This document shows positions 30,224 to 38,411 of a stretch of 59,965 nucleotides of DNA, piece after piece. The notes under the pieces are model-generated. The model had not been told where the DNA came from, searched no databases, and was given only the letters and a program-made list of their open reading frames with translations. The translations under genes were made by a program, and so were the position numbers. Within the stretch, counting starts at the first letter, position 1. Each line of letters opens with the position of its first letter. Source of the stretch: Acidobacteriaceae bacterium (GTDB lineage Bacteria; Acidobacteriota; Terriglobia; Terriglobales; Acidobacteriaceae); the NCBI GenBank assembly GCA_031296355.1, contig JARLFX010000286.1, forward strand, positions 1 through 59,965, read 5' to 3'.

Positions 30224-30688
30224 ATGCATGATAAAATCGTTTCCGCTTCTATCCCTAAAAAAATATTATTGCCGATAGACTTCAGCCCATCCTCTTATGC
30301 GGCACTGGAGATAGCAGCCGGTCTGGCTCAAGACTTTAGCGCAAAAATATATTTATTTAATGTCATCCACTTGCCTCCCACGGTGTCTGATGCTGACTTC
30401 CTTCTCGATACAGAGATGTTTCAGGAAGCGGAGAGGAATGCGGAAGAGTCGCTAGCCGCGTGCGATGCAAAGCTGACAGCGAAAAACATCGCGGTGACAC
30501 ATCTGGTCGAGGCTAGAAATGACGTGGTAGTCAGCATTCTTGAAGAGATCAAACGGGAGCATATTGACATGCTGATTCTCTCCACACATGGCATGTCCGG
30601 CTGGCGTCCACTTGTGTTCGGATCTGTTACCGAGAAACTCATTCGAGTTGTGGAATGCCCGCTTTTGCTGCTTCGTTCCGCAAAGTAG
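30224..30688 (+). CDS. Universal stress protein (UspA family)
   Basis: 154 residues, one Usp domain. N-terminal KKILLPIDFSPSSYAALEIA and C-terminal LSTHGMSGWRPLVFGSVTEKLIR with the ATP-binding G-2x-G-9x-G-S/T-like pattern. ATP-binding Usp proteins act in starvation and hypoxia responses. A small palindrome (ACTATAGT with CGCG flanks, 30196-30212) sits just upstream. The gene lies between metabolic genes likely to serve the same condition. Confidence 0.9.
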   Translation: MHDKIVSASIPKKILLPIDFSPSSYAALEIAAGLAQDFSAKIYLFNVIHLPPTVSDADFLLDTEMFQEAERNAEESLAACDAKLTAKNIAVTHLVEARNDVVVSILEEIKREHIDMLILSTHGMSGWRPLVFGSVTEKLIRVVECPLLLLRSAK

Positions 30689-30731
30689 CGTACCGATTCG
30701 CTGTATTGAAGACGCCTGAGAGGTCATCCAA

Positions 30732-31706
30732 ATGAACAAAAACAGATCGTTTCCATTCCTAGTTTTCATCATCATCTTCGGCGCTGGCGCCGCCTCGGCA
30801 TTTGGCCTGCATGCCGCCGCACAGGACGCATTAGCCATCGGAGTTTTTTGCACGGCCGTGATTATCGCCTCCTTTATTTCATCCGGGATTCAGGTTGCCG
30901 ATCAATGGAGTAGAGTGGTCGTCTTGCGCCTTGGGAAGTTTCGTTCTTTGCAGGGTCCAGGAATTTTTCTAATTATTCCATTCATCGACACAGTGCCTTA
31001 CTGGATCGATACACGCGTGCTGACAAGCTCCTTCAAGGCGGAGAAGACTCTCACCAAAGACACCGTGCCAGTCGATGTGGACGCAGTGCTCTTCTGGAAG
31101 ATCATCAATCCCGAAAAAGCTGCTTTGGCTGTCGCAGACTATCAGAGTGCGATCAATTGGGCATCACAGACAGCATTGCGTGACGTTATCGGCAAAACCA
31201 TGCTTTCGGACATGCTCGAAGGTAGAGACAAAATTAGCGACGCACTGCAAAAGATTATCGATGCACGTACTGAGCCATGGGGGATCAACGTCATTTCGGT
31301 TGAGGTTAAAGATGTTCTGATCCCTGCTTCCCTGGAAGACGCTATGTCAATGCAGGCCCAGGCAGAGCGGGAACGCCAGGCTCGGGTGATTCTGGGCGAT
31401 TCAGAGCGTCAGGTAGCGGAGAAGTTCGGAGAAGCAGCCAAGACGTATGCAAACAATCCCGTCGCGCTCCACCTCAGGGCTATGAACATGCTGTACGAGG
31501 GCCTCAAGACGAACTCCACGATCGTTATTGTTCCGAGTTCTGCCATCGAGACGATGCAACTCGGTGGTCTTGCCGGGTTGACTGCACTGACCATGGGAAT
31601 TGGCCAGGAAAAGACAATCAAAGAAGCCAATAGCGAACCAGCAGGGGATAGCGCCTCCATGCAGGCCGTGGAAAATACTTCACTCTCTCCTGTTTCCCCG
31701 GCGTAA
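30732..31706 (+). CDS. Slipin / stomatin-like SPFH (band 7) protein
   Basis: 324 residues. Two N-terminal hydrophobic segments (about 7-27 and 34-54) are followed by the SPFH domain (VVLRLGKFRSLQGPGIFLIIPFID; DTVPVDVDAVLFWKI) and a helical stretch AQAERERQARVILGDSERQVAEKF. Slipins scaffold membrane microdomains and often pair with NfeD proteases, which are absent here. GAGAGG precedes the ATG, 44 bases after the Usp gene. Confidence 0.9.
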   Translation: MNKNRSFPFLVFIIIFGAGAASAFGLHAAAQDALAIGVFCTAVIIASFISSGIQVADQWSRVVVLRLGKFRSLQGPGIFLIIPFIDTVPYWIDTRVLTSSFKAEKTLTKDTVPVDVDAVLFWKIINPEKAALAVADYQSAINWASQTALRDVIGKTMLSDMLEGRDKISDALQKIIDARTEPWGINVISVEVKDVLIPASLEDAMSMQAQAERERQARVILGDSERQVAEKFGEAAKTYANNPVALHLRAMNMLYEGLKTNSTIVIVPSSAIETMQLGGLAGLTALTMGIGQEKTIKEANSEPAGDSASMQAVENTSLSPVSPA

Positions 31707-31773
31707 GCTCCTGACAATTCGCAGGAGAAGCTTATCTTCTTTTATCCAACAATGGCTTCCTGGCGGAGGACGC

Positions 31774-32400
31774 GTGAAAAAAGCAATCCCGATTGGAACA
31801 CTATTTATGGATGTCGGGGATGTTCTGCTTACCAACGGGTGGGACCATAGTTCCCGGAGACGCGCTGCCAGAGAATTCAAGCTGGACTGGGCGCAGATGG
31901 AGAAGCGCCATAGGCTGGTCTTCGAGACGCATGAAGAGGGAAAGCTGGCCTTCGAAGAGTATCTGGACTGGGTGGTCTTTTATGAAAAGCGGACATTCAC
32001 TCGGGATAAGTTTCGTGACTTCATGTTTGCCCAATCGAAACCATACCCCAGGATGATTGAGCTCGTGACCACGCTAAAACTTCGGTACGATCTCAAAGTT
32101 GTTGTGATCAGCAATGAATCGCGTGAGCTGAATGAGTATCGCATCCGCACCTTCAAGCTTGACCAGCTTATCGACACGTTCATCTCTTCCTGCTTTGTTC
32201 ACCTACGCAAACCTGACGCTGCGATCTTTCAACTTGCGATGGACATATCCCAGACTTCGCCAGCGCAGGCCGTCTTCATCGACAACACGCCGATGTTCGT
32301 TCAGATTGCAGAGCGCTTCGGCATTCGGAGCATTCTTCATATTGGGTACGAGTCCACCTGCGCCAAGCTGACCTCTTTCGGATTGCAGACGAGTCAATAA
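31774..32400 (+). CDS. HAD-superfamily hydrolase
   Basis: 208 residues from the GTG at 31774 (GGAGG four bases upstream); the open frame further up overlaps the slipin gene. Motif I is [12 protein letters not shown], where the first nucleophile Asp is present but the second position of DxD is Gly-Asp, so the pattern is DVGD. Motif II is VVISNES, the Lys is in HLRKPD, and motif III is VFIDNTP. It resembles the haloacid dehalogenase/epoxide hydrolase-like HAD subfamily. Substrate unknown. Confidence 0.82.
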   Translation: MKKAIPIGTLFMDVGDVLLTNGWDHSSRRRAAREFKLDWAQMEKRHRLVFETHEEGKLAFEEYLDWVVFYEKRTFTRDKFRDFMFAQSKPYPRMIELVTTLKLRYDLKVVVISNESRELNEYRIRTFKLDQLIDTFISSCFVHLRKPDAAIFQLAMDISQTSPAQAVFIDNTPMFVQIAERFGIRSILHIGYESTCAKLTSFGLQTSQ

Positions 32401-32465
32401 AGCCAGCCCTAACACGGGTCAACCATGCTTTATCGATGTTACGGAAACAAAGGGGAATCGAAACG

Positions 32466-34910
32466 ATGCCGACCGACATGCTCACTACAGAGAAACTGCT
32501 CCACGAATCGCCCGAAGCGCTCAGCAAAGAAGAGTCCGTCAAGGACATTAGCACGCTTAGTCCGGAGCTGCTTCGCAAAATGAACGCATACTGGCGCGCT
32601 GCCAATTATGTGTCAGTGGGTCAGATCTATCTCTACGACAATCCGCTACTGAAGGAACCACTGAATCTAGCGCATGTAAAGCCTCTGGTAGTCTCCCACT
32701 GGGGTACGACGCCAGGTCAGAACTTCATTTATGTTCATCTGAACAGGGCCATTACAAAATACGATCTGAATATGTTCTATGTTGCAGGCCCTGGCCACGG
32801 TGGCCCGGCGATTGTCGGCAACGTCTATCTCGAAGGCACCTGGAGCGAGGTCTATCCGAACGTCACCCAAGACGAAGCCGGACTGAAGGCGCTGTTCAAG
32901 CAGTTCTCCTTTCCCGGAGGAATCTCTAGCCATGTTGCACCGACAACACCTGGATCGATTCACGAAGGCGGTGAACTGGGTTACTCGCTGAGCCATGCCT
33001 TTGGTGCAGCGTTCGATAATCCTGATCTGATCGTCGCCTGCATTATTGGCGACGGTGAGGCTGAAACAGCATCGTTAGCGACTTCATGGCATTCCAACAA
33101 GTTTCTCGATCCGAAAACCGATGGAGCGGTGCTGCCGATTTTGCACTTGAATGGCTACAAGATCAGCAATCCAACCGTCCTCGCGCGTATTGAGCACGAG
33201 GAACTGGATCAATTTCTAAGGGGCTGCGGCTGGATGCCTTATTTTGTAGAAGGAGATGAGCCGGAGAAGATGCACGAACTCATGGCTGCGACTCTAGACA
33301 AAGCCATTGAGGACATCCATCGCTTTCAAAGTGATGCCCGCAGCAAGAACGACGTGACGCGGCCGCGCTGGCCCGTAATCGTCCTCAAGTCGCCCAAGGG
33401 CTGGACAGGGCCAAAGGTCGTTGACGGCTTGCAGATTGAGGGGACATTTCGAGCTCACCAGGTGCCATTACTGGTCGATCCCAATCATCCCAGTCACGTC
33501 AAACTTCTCGAAGAGTGGATGAAGAGCTACAAACCCGAGGAATTATTCGACGAGAATGGTCGGCTCATCCAGGAATTAGCTGACTTGGCCCCAAAGGGTC
33601 GTCGTCGGATGGGCGCCAATCCACATGCTAACGGCGGCATTCTCCTTCACGACCTGCACATGCCGGACTTTCATGACCACGCGGTCACAGTGACATCACC
33701 GGGAGCGGTCGAGATTGAGGATACGCTGGTGCTGGGTTCGTTCTTGCGCGATGTTGCAAAATTGAATCAGGACAAGCATAACTTCCGCGTCTTCGGTCCG
33801 GATGAAACGGTCTCGAATCTCCTGCAAGCGGTCTTCGAGGTCACCAATCGTCAGTGGGATGCACGTGAATTTGGCAACGATGAATTCCTCGCGCCTGCTG
33901 GCCGCGTTCTGGACTCCATGCTGAGCGAGAACCAGTGCGAGGGGTGGCTGGAAGGCTATCTGCTGACCGGAAGGCACGGACTGTTCAATAGCTACGAAGC
34001 CTTTATTCGCATCATCGACTCGATGTTCAGCCAGCATGCGAAGTGGCTGAAGGTATGTCGGGAACTGCCGTGGCGACGCGATATCTCTTCACTGAACTAT
34101 CTGCTTGCCTCCCATGTATGGCAGCAGGATCACAACGGGTTCACCCACCAGGATCCCGGCTTCCTCGACCATGTGATCAATAAGAAGGCAGATATCGTGC
34201 GCTGTTACCTTCCGGCGGATGCTAACTGTCTCTTGTCTGTCTTCGATCACTGCCTGCGCAGCCGAAACTACGTGAACGTAGTAGTCGCGGGAAAGCACGC
34301 GCTCCCACAATGGTTAACGATGGATGAGGCGGTTGTGCATTGCACGGAAGGCATCGGCATCTGGCAATGGGCCAGTAACGACCAGGACAGTGAACCTGAT
34401 GTGGTGATGGCCTGCTGTGGAGACACACCCACACTGGAGATTCTTGCCGCCGTCTCCATTCTTCGCAACCATCTTCCTGAGCTGAAAATCCGTGTGGTCA
34501 ATGTCGTCGATCTCATGAAGATACAGCCGAGCACGGAGCATCCCCATGGGCTAACCGATAAGGATTACGACTCACTCTTTACCAGAGACAAGCACATTAT
34601 CTTCGGCTTTCATGGATACCCCTGGCTGATCCATCGGCTGACTTATGCTCGGACCAACCACAACCTGCACGTACGCGGCTACAAGGAAGAAGGCACGATC
34701 ACGACTCCATTCGACATGAGGGTGCAAAATGACCTGGACCGCTTTCACCTGGTGCAGGACGTGGTGGATCGGATACCGAATCTGGGTTCCAAGGGAGCCT
34801 ATTTGAAGCAGCAGATGCAGAACAAGCTCATCGAGCATAAACACTACATCGACGCTAACGGCCAGGACATGCCAGAGATTCGGAACTGGAAATGGAGCAG
34901 CTTCAAGTGA
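32466..34910 (+). CDS. xfp: Phosphoketolase (xylulose-5-P / fructose-6-P)
   Basis: 814 residues from ATG 32466 (AGGGGA upstream); an in-frame ATG at 32436 is less likely. Signature segments are [17 protein letters not shown], the [28 protein letters not shown] region and TPP-binding [10 protein letters not shown]. It splits xylulose-5-phosphate, and often fructose-6-phosphate, with phosphate into acetyl-phosphate plus a C3 or C4 sugar phosphate. Acetyl-phosphate can give ATP through acetate kinase, which is not encoded here. It is the logical end point for the pentose phosphates made by the genes at 24449-29608. Confidence 0.95.
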   Translation: MPTDMLTTEKLLHESPEALSKEESVKDISTLSPELLRKMNAYWRAANYVSVGQIYLYDNPLLKEPLNLAHVKPLVVSHWGTTPGQNFIYVHLNRAITKYDLNMFYVAGPGHGGPAIVGNVYLEGTWSEVYPNVTQDEAGLKALFKQFSFPGGISSHVAPTTPGSIHEGGELGYSLSHAFGAAFDNPDLIVACIIGDGEAETASLATSWHSNKFLDPKTDGAVLPILHLNGYKISNPTVLARIEHEELDQFLRGCGWMPYFVEGDEPEKMHELMAATLDKAIEDIHRFQSDARSKNDVTRPRWPVIVLKSPKGWTGPKVVDGLQIEGTFRAHQVPLLVDPNHPSHVKLLEEWMKSYKPEELFDENGRLIQELADLAPKGRRRMGANPHANGGILLHDLHMPDFHDHAVTVTSPGAVEIEDTLVLGSFLRDVAKLNQDKHNFRVFGPDETVSNLLQAVFEVTNRQWDAREFGNDEFLAPAGRVLDSMLSENQCEGWLEGYLLTGRHGLFNSYEAFIRIIDSMFSQHAKWLKVCRELPWRRDISSLNYLLASHVWQQDHNGFTHQDPGFLDHVINKKADIVRCYLPADANCLLSVFDHCLRSRNYVNVVVAGKHALPQWLTMDEAVVHCTEGIGIWQWASNDQDSEPDVVMACCGDTPTLEILAAVSILRNHLPELKIRVVNVVDLMKIQPSTEHPHGLTDKDYDSLFTRDKHIIFGFHGYPWLIHRLTYARTNHNLHVRGYKEEGTITTPFDMRVQNDLDRFHLVQDVVDRIPNLGSKGAYLKQQMQNKLIEHKHYIDANGQDMPEIRNWKWSSFK

Positions 34911-34974
34911 ATACTCAAGCTCTAGAAATGCTGGCTATTTCAATCCCCCATGCATTCTCCCGATCGGAGCAAGT

Positions 34975-36036
34975 ATGACTGCCGTTTATCTCAACCGAAT
35001 TGCCACTGCGGTGCCAGAGCATGACATTCATGGAATCTTCGTCACTTTCGCCGAGCATATGCTCCAGGACGAGCGGGTGAGGGCAATCTTTATGCGCATG
35101 GCAGGCAAGGCGGAGATCGCACACCGCTACTCTTCCCTGTCAACCAGTGAGACACTCGCGGAAGAGGGCGTAAGCGTCTTTTCCCTGTACGGCAGAGGGA
35201 GTTTTCCCACCACTGCGCAGCGTATGCAGATTTTTGAGGCAGCAGCTCCGGTGCTGGCGCGCCGTACTCTTGACCAGCTTGCGTTGTCCAGCGAGGAACG
35301 CCGTAAGATTCGCCACGTGATCGTGACGTGCTGCACAGGATTTTATGCGCCAGGACTGGACTTCGAGATCATCGATCATCTTGGGCTTGCTACGGATGTA
35401 GAACGAACGATTGTCGGATTTATGGGTTGCTACGCGGCTATCAATGGCCTGAAGCTTGCCCGTCACATCGTGAGGTCGCAGCCGTCGGATAGCGTATTGG
35501 TTGTAAATCTTGAACTCTGCACGCTACATTTGCAGGAGACTCAGAGCTTGAATGAAGTGCTGTCGTTCCTGGTTTTTGGCGATGGCTGCGCGGCGAGCCT
35601 GATCAGCAGCGAGAAGACCGGGGTTGAGATTGACAGCTTTCGCGCGATGCAGATCCCGGAAACTCGCGAACTCATCACCTGGCGCGTGGGCGACATCGGC
35701 TTCGACATGCTGCTCTCCGGGCAGGTTCCGGGTGCGATCAACAAGAGCATGCGTGAACATGCGGCAGAGTTCAGAGACGCCGATCCAGTGGACCTGTGGG
35801 CCGTTCATCCTGGGGGCCGCTCCATACTCGACGCGGTTCAGCAGGGGCTTGACCTACCCCCGGAGGCGCTCTGCGCTTCGCGAGCGGTACTCTCGCGCTA
35901 CGGCAATATGTCATCAGCGACCGTGATGTTTGTGCTGCAGGAGTTGATGCGCAGCGCGCAGCCGGGGCAAAATGGTTGTGCGATTTCCTTTGGCCCAGGT
36001 CTCACGGCAGAGACGATGCAATTCCATGCCGTCTAA
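34975..36036 (+). CDS. Type III polyketide synthase (chalcone/stilbene synthase family)
   Basis: 353 residues, a thiolase-fold homodimeric condensing enzyme. The catalytic triad is visible: Cys152 in VGFMGCYAAI, His278 in WAVHPGGRS and Asn311 in GNMSSATVM. It extends an acyl-CoA starter with malonyl-CoA, giving alkylresorcinols, alkylpyrones or related phenolic products. First gene of a four-gene operon with a methyltransferase and a flavoprotein, which resembles the organisation of phenolic-lipid clusters. Starter and chain length cannot be read from sequence. Confidence 0.93.
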   Translation: MTAVYLNRIATAVPEHDIHGIFVTFAEHMLQDERVRAIFMRMAGKAEIAHRYSSLSTSETLAEEGVSVFSLYGRGSFPTTAQRMQIFEAAAPVLARRTLDQLALSSEERRKIRHVIVTCCTGFYAPGLDFEIIDHLGLATDVERTIVGFMGCYAAINGLKLARHIVRSQPSDSVLVVNLELCTLHLQETQSLNEVLSFLVFGDGCAASLISSEKTGVEIDSFRAMQIPETRELITWRVGDIGFDMLLSGQVPGAINKSMREHAAEFRDADPVDLWAVHPGGRSILDAVQQGLDLPPEALCASRAVLSRYGNMSSATVMFVLQELMRSAQPGQNGCAISFGPGLTAETMQFHAV

Positions 36037-36739
36037 CAGGATGGACTTTTCAGAACGTAGCCAGTCCTCGGAATGGATGGACGAGCCGTGCAGTTATGCG
36101 GATTTCCGCGCTTGTCTTCACGATCTTGAGCGGGTTAACCGCATGGTGCTTGCGTATCGTCCAACGCTGCAATGGTTGCGGCAGTTTGCAGACGCAAAGG
36201 ATCGCCCATTGCATATTGTGGATGTTGGTTGCGGCGGCGGCGATATGCTGCGGCACATTGCTTCGTGGGCACAGACCCTCCAATTCAATGTGGTGCTCAC
36301 GGGAATCGACCTGAATCCGCACGCGGGCAGAGCCGCGCGGGAGTTCTCACCCGACGGCTGCGAAATTGAATGGGTGACTGGAGATGCATTTTCCTATCAA
36401 CCGGCAGTGCCTATCGATCTTGTAATCAGCTCTCTGTTCACACATCACCTTCCGGATGAAACGATCGTTCGGTTTCTGCAATGGATGGAGCGGGTAAGCG
36501 AGCGGGGCTGGTTTATCAATGATCTGCATCGTGAGCGTATCCCATACTACGGATTTGGCGCCTTGGCGCGACTGATGCGGTGGCATCGCTTTGTGCAGCA
36601 TGACGGACCAATATCGATCCGCCGCAGTTTTGCGCCGGAGGACTGGGTTCGATACGTATCCGCGGCGGGCATCGCAGCAGGAGACGTAGACATCCGCACA
36701 GAATGGCCAGCGCGACTCTGCGTGGGCCGGGTGAAGTGA
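36026..36739 (+). CDS. SAM-dependent class I methyltransferase
   Basis: 237 residues from ATG 36026 (overlapping the PKS gene by 11 bases); ATG 36041 is an alternative. Motif I is VDVGCGGGDMLR, followed by GIDLNPHAG (acidic ribose contact) and DLVISSLFTHHLPD. It probably methylates a hydroxyl on the polyketide product. Its stop overlaps the start of the next gene as TGATG. Confidence 0.88.
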   Translation: MPSNRMDFSERSQSSEWMDEPCSYADFRACLHDLERVNRMVLAYRPTLQWLRQFADAKDRPLHIVDVGCGGGDMLRHIASWAQTLQFNVVLTGIDLNPHAGRAAREFSPDGCEIEWVTGDAFSYQPAVPIDLVISSLFTHHLPDETIVRFLQWMERVSERGWFINDLHRERIPYYGFGALARLMRWHRFVQHDGPISIRRSFAPEDWVRYVSAAGIAAGDVDIRTEWPARLCVGRVK

Positions 36740-37872
36740 TGGCGATGCAGGAGCCGCGAAGCGATGCCCTGATCGCAGGCGGCGGGCTGGCAGGTGCGGC
36801 AGTTGGGATTCTGCTGGCGCGACGTGGGAAGTCTGTAGAAATTATTGAAAAAAGCACTGAGATGCATGACTCGGTCTGCGGTGAATTTCTTAGTCGCGAG
36901 GCAGTCCTCTATCTCGAAGAGCTGGGTATTAACTTGGAACAGTTAGGAGCTATTCCAGTCCATACTGTGCGGCTCTTTGCACGGCATCTGCTTGCCGAAT
37001 GCGCTCTTCCCTTTCCAGCTCTGTCGCTTACGCGGCGCGTTCTGGATGAAGCTCTTCTGACACAGGCAATGCAAATGAAGGCGCGCGTGATCCGCGGACG
37101 ACGCGTTGAATCGCTGGTTCGGGACGAGCAGGGTTGGTCTGCGAAGTTGAGCGGAGGCGTACTGCGTTTCGGAAAGGATGCATTCCTGGCCACAGGCAAG
37201 CATGATGTACATGGATATGCCCGCGGAAGCGGTGTACAGAGCGACCTGATTGCATTAAAAATGTATTTCAGGCTTACGCCTGTGCAGCAGAAATCCTTGA
37301 GCGACTGCGTAGAATTGATACTTTTCCCCGGAGGATACGCTGGGCTGCAAGCGGTAGAAGGTGGCCGCGCGAATCTGTGCCTGTTGGTACGGAACGTCAT
37401 TCTCCGCCAATGTGGCGGTGATTGGACGAGGCTATTACTGAAGATTCAGTATTCATCAGAGCAACTGGCACAACGCCTTGCAGGAGCGCAGGCACTGCTG
37501 GACAAGCCGCTTGCACTCTCCGCAATTCCCTATGGCATGCTGCGAGAGCATGCCAGCGATGGTCTATGGCGTGTCGGCGACCAGGCAGCGGTCATTCCAT
37601 CCTTCTCTGGAGATGGAATGTCGATTGCGTTGCACAGCGCACATCTTGCGGCGAAGGCTTATCTGAGCGGCCGCTCTGCGGAATATTTTCAGCAGCAACT
37701 CCATGATGAACTACGGCCTGCGATAGTTCGCGCAACTGTATTGTCCCGGCTCATGATCGCCTTTCCTGCCCTGGCGCATATCGTGCGCCTTCAACCATCA
37801 TGGCTCGGCCTGGTGGCCACGCATACGCGCGTACCTGAGCCAGCATTGCTGATTACCAGAGAGAATGCATGA
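36739..37872 (+). CDS. FAD-dependent oxidoreductase (geranylgeranyl reductase / monooxygenase-like)
   Basis: 377 residues from ATG 36739. The N-terminal dinucleotide-binding motif is DALIAGGGLAGAAVGILLARRG with a distal Glu (VEIIEK), and the second FAD motif is LWRVGDQAAVIPSFSGDGMSIAL. In phenolic-lipid operons a flavoprotein hydroxylates the resorcinol ring to a quinone; this protein may do so or reduce a double bond. Translation is coupled on both sides (TGATG upstream, ATGA downstream). Confidence 0.88.
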   Translation: MAMQEPRSDALIAGGGLAGAAVGILLARRGKSVEIIEKSTEMHDSVCGEFLSREAVLYLEELGINLEQLGAIPVHTVRLFARHLLAECALPFPALSLTRRVLDEALLTQAMQMKARVIRGRRVESLVRDEQGWSAKLSGGVLRFGKDAFLATGKHDVHGYARGSGVQSDLIALKMYFRLTPVQQKSLSDCVELILFPGGYAGLQAVEGGRANLCLLVRNVILRQCGGDWTRLLLKIQYSSEQLAQRLAGAQALLDKPLALSAIPYGMLREHASDGLWRVGDQAAVIPSFSGDGMSIALHSAHLAAKAYLSGRSAEYFQQQLHDELRPAIVRATVLSRLMIAFPALAHIVRLQPSWLGLVATHTRVPEPALLITRENA

Positions 37873-38306
37873 AACTGATTGTGATTCCTGCCATCCTTAT
37901 GCTTTTAATTGCTCCGCTACATGTTGAAGAGAGCGGGATATTTGGGCAATGGACGGATCCATCTGGCTCAGTCATCGCGATATATCGCTGTAAAACTGAG
38001 GTGTGTGCTCGGCTGATAGTGATCGGCAATCACGCTCCTGCGCGGGTCGATCTACATAATCCCAATCCATCCCTTCGCACGCACGCTCTCTGCGGCATGC
38101 AAATTGGCAGCGGCTTTCATCTGATTGATCCAGGTAAGGCAGACGGTGGTGAGCTTTACGACCCTAAGTCCGGAAAGACCTACAAAGGATCTATGGTGCG
38201 GAATGGAGATACTCTGAAGCTGCGAGGATATGTAGGCATCAAACTACTGGGAAGAACTGAGATATGGACAAGGGCACGCACGATACAGCCGGTGTGCTCG
38301 AATTGA
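37869..38306 (+). CDS. Exported DUF2147-family protein
   Basis: 145 residues. Signal peptide at 1-19 (KLIVIPAILMLLIAPLHVEE), then a small beta-rich domain: GIFGQWTDPSGSVIAIYRC, GGELYDPKSGKTYKGSM and LKLRGYVGIKLLGRTEIWTR match the DUF2147 pattern. The function of the family is not known. It overlaps the flavoprotein gene by four bases, so it probably belongs to the polyketide operon, which is unusual for the family. Its stop codon is eight bases before a tRNA-like fragment. Confidence 0.85.
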   Translation: MKLIVIPAILMLLIAPLHVEESGIFGQWTDPSGSVIAIYRCKTEVCARLIVIGNHAPARVDLHNPNPSLRTHALCGMQIGSGFHLIDPGKADGGELYDPKSGKTYKGSMVRNGDTLKLRGYVGIKLLGRTEIWTRARTIQPVCSN

Positions 38307-38313
38307 GTGTAGC

Positions 38314-38341
38314 GGCGGTTCGATCCGGTCCCTGGCCGCCA
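38314..38341 (+). other. tRNA-Phe-like 3' end fragment (attachment-site remnant)
   Basis: T-arm GGCGG-TTCGATC-CGGTC, acceptor strand CCTGGCC, discriminator G and encoded CCA. About 24 of 28 bases agree with 9694-9721 in the same orientation. One T-stem pair is mismatched, and no upstream tRNA body exists. It is a likely second half-site of a tRNA-Phe-directed integration. Confidence 0.65.
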
Positions 38342-38377
38342 CTCCTTCCATATCGATAAAAGAAAACCGGAAACCGC

Positions 38378-38410
38378 CATGCCAACTATCCACCTGGGGT
38401 GGTTGGCATG
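38378..38410. terminator. Hairpin between convergent genes
   Basis: CATGCCAA/TTGGCATG (8 bp) plus CCACC/GGTGG (5 bp) with a 4-nt bulge and a TGG loop. It lies between the polyketide operon and the convergent GH28 gene and ends two bases from the latter's stop codon. There is no T-run, so termination is likely but not proven. Confidence 0.5.
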
Positions 38411-38411
38411 C

